Notes under the pieces: generated by a model
What the model was told of the DNA's origin: nothing
Database searches by the model: none
Seen by the model: only the letters and a program-made list of their open reading frames with translations
Shown: positions 6,705 to 10,703 of the stretch, one piece after another
Position numbering within the stretch: the stretch's first letter is position 1
Layout: each line of letters begins with the position of its first letter
Assembly (NCBI GenBank): GCA_052144935.1
Contig: JBKQPR010000279.1
Span: 1 to 10,703, forward strand
DNA from: JOPF133 sp052144935
Lineage (GTDB): Bacteria > Acidobacteriota > Terriglobia > Bryobacterales > Bryobacteraceae
Direction: 5' to 3'
Length of the DNA stretch: 10,703 nucleotides
Position numbers and translations under genes: made by a program

Positions 6705-7013
6705 CTGCTTCTCTTCGCGACCCCGTTGGTCGCAAAAGAGACGCCCGCAGAATTATGCCGGGAAGATCAACCCAGCGAAACTCCGCGTCGGCTCCCCTCC
6801 CGGCCTCTCGGCATACCGGCCCACACAGGCTTTTCCGAAAGTTCAGCGCAAGCGAATGAAAATAAGTCGGTTAGCCGGTCTACGGATCACAAATCGGGCC
6901 AATCGGGGAGCGCCACAACTTCAATATTAAGATGGTCTTACGAGCGAAAGCGACTGAAGATTGGCCGGATTTGCGGACGAGTTTTGCTTCGGGCCATCGT
7001 AAGCTATAGGTAT
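6705..7013. other. Intergenic stretch, no gene recognised
   Basis: Several frames stay open here for 60 or more codons, but none gives a recognisable domain. The plus-strand frame that runs into the next gene is simply an accidental N-terminal extension. Near the 3' end TTGCTT (6983-6988) and TATAGG (7004-7009) with 15-base spacing form a poor promoter-like pair just ahead of the ATG at 7014. No clear ribosome binding site precedes that ATG. This is the likely boundary between the mobile-element debris and the exported-protein operon. Confidence 0.45.
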
Positions 7014-8411
7014 ATGTGGATGCACGCGGGCCGCTCGGCGGCCGCCCTCTTCTTTCTCCCTCTGGCGTGGAGCGCCGCGCCCAAGCCGGCGGATTGGGTT
7101 CCCGTGCGCTGGCCTTGGCAGGACCCCAAGTCTCTCGAACTGCTCTCCGGCACGCCCGTCAATTGCCTGCTGCTCAAAACCTATCCGGCGGACTTCGTGG
7201 CTGCCGCGGCCGGCCGGGACCTGGTTACGCTGGCCGTCCTCTCGCCCGGCGGGGACACCGTCGCCGCGGCCCGCCAGGCGCTCGCTGCGAAGGTCACGGG
7301 CATCGTCCTGGAGGGCGATTTCGCCGAGGGCGCAGCCGCCGCGGTACGCGAAGCGGTGGGCAGCGCGCCGCTCATCGAGCTGGTGGCGCGCAATCGCCTG
7401 CGCCTGGATTCCACCGCCCCGATCATGGGCACCTGGCAGGGCGTGTGGCCCGGTGTGGCCGTCCAGGAGGATGGCGCAAAGAAGGCCGGCCCCACAGGAT
7501 CGGTGTGGATCGACACCAACACCGGCTTCCTGCGCGCCCTGCACGCCTGGGGCGATGCCACCCTGTGGATTGCCAATCAGCCGCCGTCAGGCGCCGTGGT
7601 GACGGCCTCGCGCTATCTGCAGGCGATCGCCGATGCTGGCATGTCCGGCGGGCGCTGGGTGCTGGCTTTCGATCCCGATTTCGCCCGGCGGCTGCATGAT
7701 GGCGAGACCACCGCACTGCGCGATTGGCGGCGCATGGGAGAGTTGCTGGCTTTCTTCGAACGCCACGGCGACTGGCGTCACATGCAGCCCTACGGCCAAC
7801 TGGCGGTGGTGCAGGACCCGGCCAAGGGCGGCCTGCTCTCCGGCGGCATCCTCGACATGATCGCGGTGAAGCACACTCCCGTGCGGCCCATCCCGCGCCA
7901 GCATCTTTCGTCCGAAGCCCTGGCCGGCGCCAGCATGGCGGTGAACGTGGACGCCGAATCCCTCACGCCCGAACAGAAGGAGATTCTGCGCAACTTCACG
8001 CGGGGCGGCGGAACGCTGCTCACCGGACCGCCGGGATGGAAGGATGAGGGTCCCACGTCCGGCGGCATCACGCTCGATAAGGACCAGCTTGAGCGCCTCA
8101 ACGACATCTGGCGCGACGTGAATTCCATCGTGGGCCGCCGCAACCTGGGTGTGCGGCTGTTCAACGTGTCGACGATGCTCTCCAACGTGGTGACGTCCGC
8201 CGGCGGCAAAACCGTGGTGGTGGAACTGGTAAACTATTCGGATTACCCGGTGAGCGACGTCACGGTGCATTTTCTGGGTAACTATGGGCGGGCCACTCTG
8301 CTGACGCCGGAAGGCGCGGAGAAGCCCTTGACAATCTATCCGACCGAAGACGGCGGCGGCGTGGACATCGACCGCGTGGGTGTTTGCGCCGGGATCCGCC
8401 TGGAACAATGA
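7014..8411 (+). CDS. Exported protein of unknown function, possible glycosidase-like architecture
   Basis: I do not recognise a named family. The 465-aa product from ATG 7014 begins with a Sec signal peptide (MWMHAGRSAAALFFLPLAW, cleavage near residues 20-22), the main reason for choosing this start over upstream in-frame codons. The body alternates hydrophobic strands and helices (~45-285) in a way that could be a TIM-barrel-like fold. Residues ~295-340 (ALAGASMAVNVDAESLTPEQ, then LRNFTRGGGTLL) resemble the class-I amidotransferase-like domain of A4/GH42-type beta-galactosidases, without an obvious catalytic Cys. The last ~85 residues (VVVELVNYSDYPVSDVTV ... LLTP) look like a C-terminal beta-sandwich. 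I infer a glycoside-hydrolase-like envelope protein, but no catalytic acid pair can be named. Its TGA overlaps an ATG in the next frame and the DUF362 gene starts 15 bases later, so the two are almost certainly co-transcribed. Gene reality is firm; function is open. Confidence 0.85.
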   Translation: MWMHAGRSAAALFFLPLAWSAAPKPADWVPVRWPWQDPKSLELLSGTPVNCLLLKTYPADFVAAAAGRDLVTLAVLSPGGDTVAAARQALAAKVTGIVLEGDFAEGAAAAVREAVGSAPLIELVARNRLRLDSTAPIMGTWQGVWPGVAVQEDGAKKAGPTGSVWIDTNTGFLRALHAWGDATLWIANQPPSGAVVTASRYLQAIADAGMSGGRWVLAFDPDFARRLHDGETTALRDWRRMGELLAFFERHGDWRHMQPYGQLAVVQDPAKGGLLSGGILDMIAVKHTPVRPIPRQHLSSEALAGASMAVNVDAESLTPEQKEILRNFTRGGGTLLTGPPGWKDEGPTSGGITLDKDQLERLNDIWRDVNSIVGRRNLGVRLFNVSTMLSNVVTSAGGKTVVVELVNYSDYPVSDVTVHFLGNYGRATLLTPEGAEKPLTIYPTEDGGGVDIDRVGVCAGIRLEQ

Positions 8412-8413
8412 GT

Positions 8414-8419
8414 GAGGGG
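8414..8419 (+). promoter_or_regulatory. Ribosome binding site deciding the DUF362 start
   Basis: GAGGGG lies about seven bases before the ATG at 8426. An earlier in-frame ATG at 8408 overlaps the upstream stop (ATGA) but has no purine-rich sequence at the right distance. The 8426 start also places the twin-arginine motif at the very N-terminus, as in Tat substrates. Confidence 0.65.
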
Positions 8420-8425
8420 AAAAGC

Positions 8426-9568
8426 ATGACTCGCAGAGAATGGCTCGCAATGATCGCCGCGGCGCCGCTGGTGAGCGGGGCCGACAATCCACAGGCCGCG
8501 GCCGCGCCGGCGGCGCCCGTTTCCATCGCCAAGTGCGCCTCTTACGACGAGGACGTCAGCGCCAAACTGGCCACCATGTTCGACCAGTTGGGGGGCCTCG
8601 AACGGGTGGTGAAGAACAAGTCCGTCACCGTGAAACTGAACATGACCGGCGCCCCCAGCCAGCGTTTTCAGGGCATGGCACCGGCGGTGACCCACTACAC
8701 CCATCCCAAGCTGGTGGGCGCGGCGGCGTACCTGATGGGCCGCGCCGGCGCGCGGCGTATCCGTTTCGTGGAGAGCGCCTGGGCTACCGCGGGACCGCTG
8801 GAAGACGTGATGCTGGATTCGGGCTGGAACGTGCGCTCGCTGCAGTCGGCGGCCGGGAGCGCGGGCCTCGTGGAGTTCGAAAACACCAACGCGCTGGGCA
8901 AGAGCAAGAAATACGCGCGCTTCCCGGTGCCGGGCGGTGCCTACATGTACCCGGCCTACGATTTGAACCAGGCCTACGAAGACACCGACGTCTTTGTGAG
9001 CATGGCCAAGCTGAAGAACCACGCCACCTGCGGGGTGACGCTCTCGCTGAAGAACTGCTTCGGGATCATTCCGGCTTCGATTTACGGCGACGATGCCGGC
9101 GCGCAGGAACCCAATGAAAGCCCCACGCGCGGCCGGTCGCGAGTGGGCCATGAAGGCCGCCGGCAGCCCTCCGGGTCGGCGCCTCAGGAACTCCATTTCG
9201 GCGAAAATCACGACCCCGGATACCGCGTTCCGCACATTGTGGCGGACCTTTCGGCGGCGCGGCCGATCCACCTGCAGATCATCGATGGCGTGGAATCCAT
9301 CGCCGGCGGGGAAGGGCCGTGGATTCGCGGTATTCGGGTGGTCGAGCCAGGCGTGTTGATTGCCGGGCTGAACCCCGTGTGTACCGATGCGGTGGCCATC
9401 GCGGTGATGGGCTACAATCCGCGCGCGACGCGGGGGACGGCGCCTTTCGAGACCTGCGACAACACGCTGCTGCTGGCCGAAGGCCACGGCGTGGGGACGA
9501 CGGATTTGAAGCGCATCGAGGTGCGGGGAATACCGATCGAGAAGGCGCTGTATAGGTTCCAGGGGTAG
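8426..9568 (+). CDS. DUF362 domain-containing protein with Tat signal
   Basis: The 380-aa product belongs to the DUF362 family, whose biochemical role is not established; some relatives carry ferredoxin-type Fe-S domains. The N-terminus MTRREWLAMIAAAPLVSGA is a twin-arginine signal (TRREWL), implying export of a folded, possibly cofactor-bearing protein. The DUF362 domain spans ~30-370, with VTVKLNM near 67-73, HPKLVGAAAYL near 93, TDVFVSMAKLKNHATCGVTL (~187-206), SLKNCFGIIP (~207-216), IIDGVESIAGGEGPW (~285-299) and NPVCTDAVA (~316-324). No CxxCxxC Fe-S cluster motif is present, so this is the short form. It follows the exported unknown protein with a 14-base gap and an ATGA junction, an operon-like arrangement suggesting a shared envelope role. 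ATG 8408 would add six residues. Family assignment is strong; function unknown. Confidence 0.9.
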   Translation: MTRREWLAMIAAAPLVSGADNPQAAAAPAAPVSIAKCASYDEDVSAKLATMFDQLGGLERVVKNKSVTVKLNMTGAPSQRFQGMAPAVTHYTHPKLVGAAAYLMGRAGARRIRFVESAWATAGPLEDVMLDSGWNVRSLQSAAGSAGLVEFENTNALGKSKKYARFPVPGGAYMYPAYDLNQAYEDTDVFVSMAKLKNHATCGVTLSLKNCFGIIPASIYGDDAGAQEPNESPTRGRSRVGHEGRRQPSGSAPQELHFGENHDPGYRVPHIVADLSAARPIHLQIIDGVESIAGGEGPWIRGIRVVEPGVLIAGLNPVCTDAVAIAVMGYNPRATRGTAPFETCDNTLLLAEGHGVGTTDLKRIEVRGIPIEKALYRFQG

Positions 9569-10580
9569 GTGGGGCGGCGGGCTGTCTGCGCCGGGTTGAC
9601 GGCCCTGGGCGACCGCCCGCGGCAAGGGTCCCAAAGCACCGCCGCCCTGTAACGTTCCCGCAACTGCAGAGACGCGGTGCTCTGGTTTCGCTTAGAGGTT
9701 CGCAACGCCCCACCACACTCGACGTCAACCCACCACACTCAACGTCAACTGGCGCCGCGACCGGTTTCGGATGGTCCGCGGTACCGTCCTCATTCAGAGG
9801 AATGAACTTGATCTCGATTCCCTGTCCGGGAAAAATGATCTGATCGCAGAACCACGTATGATCCTCCTCTCTAAGCACCTCTCCACGGCCGTGCGGCCTC
9901 ACCCAGACTTCGAGACGAACACCAGGCGGACATTTAATGATGCTCAGCCGTAGCCCCTTCACGAACTCCGGAGTATGGAAGTTGTAGGAGCCTGGCACGT
10001 GCACGATTTCGCTCCGCTCTGTACGCACGAAAACCGAATCGTTATCGGCTCTCTTCGGCAGCGATACTTCGATGTCTAGTTCGGAGGTGGCCAATTTGAT
10101 AGGTTCCTGCGGCCGGGTCTTCGCGGTAGATGGATCAACGACACCTGTCTCCCACTTGGGCAGCCCAAGCGGTTTGCATTCAAACTGATAATCAAGCTCA
10201 TGGTGAATATTTAGCTTGATCCTCTTGCTCCGTAGCGAGTACAGTCTGTATTCGTGCTCTACCTTCATGATCCACTCGTGCGAATTCAAGCCGTCAATCC
10301 GGTCGAACTCAAAGCGGAATCTCACGTCGCGCCGGATGACGGATTTGTGCTCGATCAATTCCTTCACCTCCATCCAGACATTCGCCGTGATCTCTTCGCC
10401 CATAACGAAATCGATTACATCGCGCATCGACTCCATTTGCTGCCGTTCACTGCGGTATATCTCGAAGAGCCACGCTACCGCAAAGGACACAAGGAACGCG
10501 ATGCCTAGGTCATGGGATAGGTCTGGAACGATGAATCCGACATATGGAAGCTGGCCGCCTAACTTCGCGCTGGAGAACAC
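9279..10580 (-). CDS. Unknown one-transmembrane protein with read-through, probably artefactual, C-terminus
   Basis: The open frame gives 433 codons from a GTG at 10580, but only codons 1-277 (10580-9750) look like a genuine protein. One transmembrane helix (~23-41, DLGIAFLVSFAVAWLFEIY) is followed by a charged helical stretch (~42-80) and then a probable beta-rich cytoplasmic region (~85-265) that includes WFCDQIIFPGQGIEIKF. I recall similar anonymous bacterial proteins with one transmembrane helix and a beta-sandwich-like domain but know no function. Beyond ~9750 the translation becomes Arg/Pro/Ala-rich and is antisense to the last 290 bases of the DUF362 gene, so the natural stop is likely lost at a junction marked by a 20-bp direct repeat. 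The start is weak: GTG without ribosome binding site, with an in-frame TAG two codons upstream; above it the same frame reads MPQEQVSLNASVAYGF from an ATG near 10643. The gene may thus be damaged at both ends. GC content is lower than in the operon next door. Confidence 0.55.
   Translation of the reverse strand: MFSSAKLGGQLPYVGFIVPDLSHDLGIAFLVSFAVAWLFEIYRSERQQMESMRDVIDFVMGEEITANVWMEVKELIEHKSVIRRDVRFRFEFDRIDGLNSHEWIMKVEHEYRLYSLRSKRIKLNIHHELDYQFECKPLGLPKWETGVVDPSTAKTRPQEPIKLATSELDIEVSLPKRADNDSVFVRTERSEIVHVPGSYNFHTPEFVKGLRLSIIKCPPGVRLEVWVRPHGRGEVLREEDHTWFCDQIIFPGQGIEIKFIPLNEDGTADHPKPVAAPVDVECGGLTSSVVGRCEPLSETRAPRLCSCGNVTGRRCFGTLAAGGRPGPSTRRRQPAAPPTPGTYTAPSRSVFPAPRCASNPSSPRRGLRPAAACCRRSRKAPSPASRADCSPSPRWPPHRYTRGSARQSTRLARPPEYRESTALPRRRWIPRHR
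9572..9647. repeat. Inverted repeat in the zone between two convergent genes
   Basis: GGGCGGCGG (9572-9580) and CCGCCGCCC (9639-9647) are perfectly complementary arms around a 58-base loop that itself contains a small GGGC/GCCC hairpin. It lies four bases past the DUF362 stop. There is no T-run, so it is not a canonical intrinsic terminator, but it could act as a 3' stabiliser or weak bidirectional terminator. In such GC-rich DNA chance is also possible. Confidence 0.35.
9711..9750. repeat. Adjacent 20-bp direct repeats with two mismatches
   Basis: CACCACACTCGACGTCAACC (9711-9730) is followed directly by CACCACACTCAACGTCAACT (9731-9750). On the minus strand each unit reads TTGACGTYGAGTGTGGTG, starting with a TTGAC box. 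The pair sits exactly where the minus-strand transmembrane gene stops looking protein-like. It could be part of a mobile-element end, a duplicated regulator site, or a slip duplication. Confidence 0.8.
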
Positions 10581-10703
10581 TAGCTAGTTTCTGTCGCGAA
10601 ACCCGTAAGCTACTGATGCGTTGAGGCTTACTTGCTCCTGTGGCATCCGGGTTCAGCAGTTGGCCCGCTCCGAGCTTAGGGGTCTCTGGCTCGGATCGTC
10701 CAC

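Noticed and set aside
6381..7013. In-frame N-terminal extension of the exported protein to an ATG at 6381
   Set aside because: It would place about 211 residues of recombinase-antisense and intergenic translation before a clear signal peptide; the start at 7014 is far more plausible.
7587..8492. Open minus-strand frame of 301 codons
   Set aside because: Antisense to the exported protein gene; no signal, motif or ribosome binding site.
9117..9225. Suspected frameshift in the DUF362 gene (Arg-rich ESPTRGRSRVGHEGRRQPSG stretch)
   Set aside because: The frame continues into DUF362-like sequence on both sides, and the stretch is compatible with the basic loop I expect in this family, so no lesion is needed.
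8336..9634. Open minus-strand frame of 432 codons
   Set aside because: It lies antisense to the DUF362 gene and is rich in His/Arg/Gly typical of shadow frames in high-GC DNA; the sense strand has an identifiable family.
1..10703. CRISPR array, tRNA or rRNA genes
   Set aside because: No regularly spaced repeats, no tRNA cloverleaf-like blocks and no rRNA-like conserved stretches were seen on either strand by eye.

Overview
The window looks like a chromosomal accessory region of a high-GC soil bacterium. An acidobacterium of the Solibacter/Bryobacterales kind is my best guess, inferred from the style of the secreted dipeptidyl peptidase IV, the Tat-exported DUF362 protein and the density of decaying mobile elements. 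No taxonomic marker gene (rRNA, tRNA, ribosomal protein) is present.

Layout: (1) 1-1211 is the right part of an IS66-family insertion sequence. The DDE transposase body is intact, but its N-terminus is broken by a frameshift near base 127. (2) 1407-2180 (minus) is a calcineurin-like metallophosphoesterase with a strong ribosome binding site. It lacks the C-terminal metal-binding motif and appears frameshifted at its end. (3) 2634-4931 (minus) is a complete secreted S9B dipeptidyl peptidase IV with its own good sigma70-type promoter. (4) 5077-6704 is a graveyard of mobile-element genes: an N-terminal piece of a site-specific recombinase (plus), a multiply frameshifted ISKra4-like transposase N-terminus (plus), and on the minus strand the remains of two tyrosine recombinase genes joined by an ATGA stop/start overlap, the layout typical of recombinase-in-trio (RIT) elements. 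(5) 7014-9568 (plus) is a tight two-gene unit: an exported protein with a possible glycosidase-like architecture, then a Tat-exported DUF362 protein, joined by an ATGA overlap. (6) 9279-10580 (minus) is an open frame whose first ~277 codons encode an unrecognised one-transmembrane protein. Its last ~155 codons run into DNA that is not obviously part of the gene and antisense to the DUF362 3' end, so its true end is probably lost or misplaced.

The intact, probably functional genes are the peptidase and the exported/DUF362 pair, all envelope or periplasmic in character. The metallophosphoesterase and the one-transmembrane gene sit in lower-GC DNA and look truncated at their 3' ends. No complete new system is visible. 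The best leads are the secreted two-gene unit, whose first member I cannot assign to a family, and the RIT-like remnant whose recombinase is spliced to a transposase remnant of opposite orientation.
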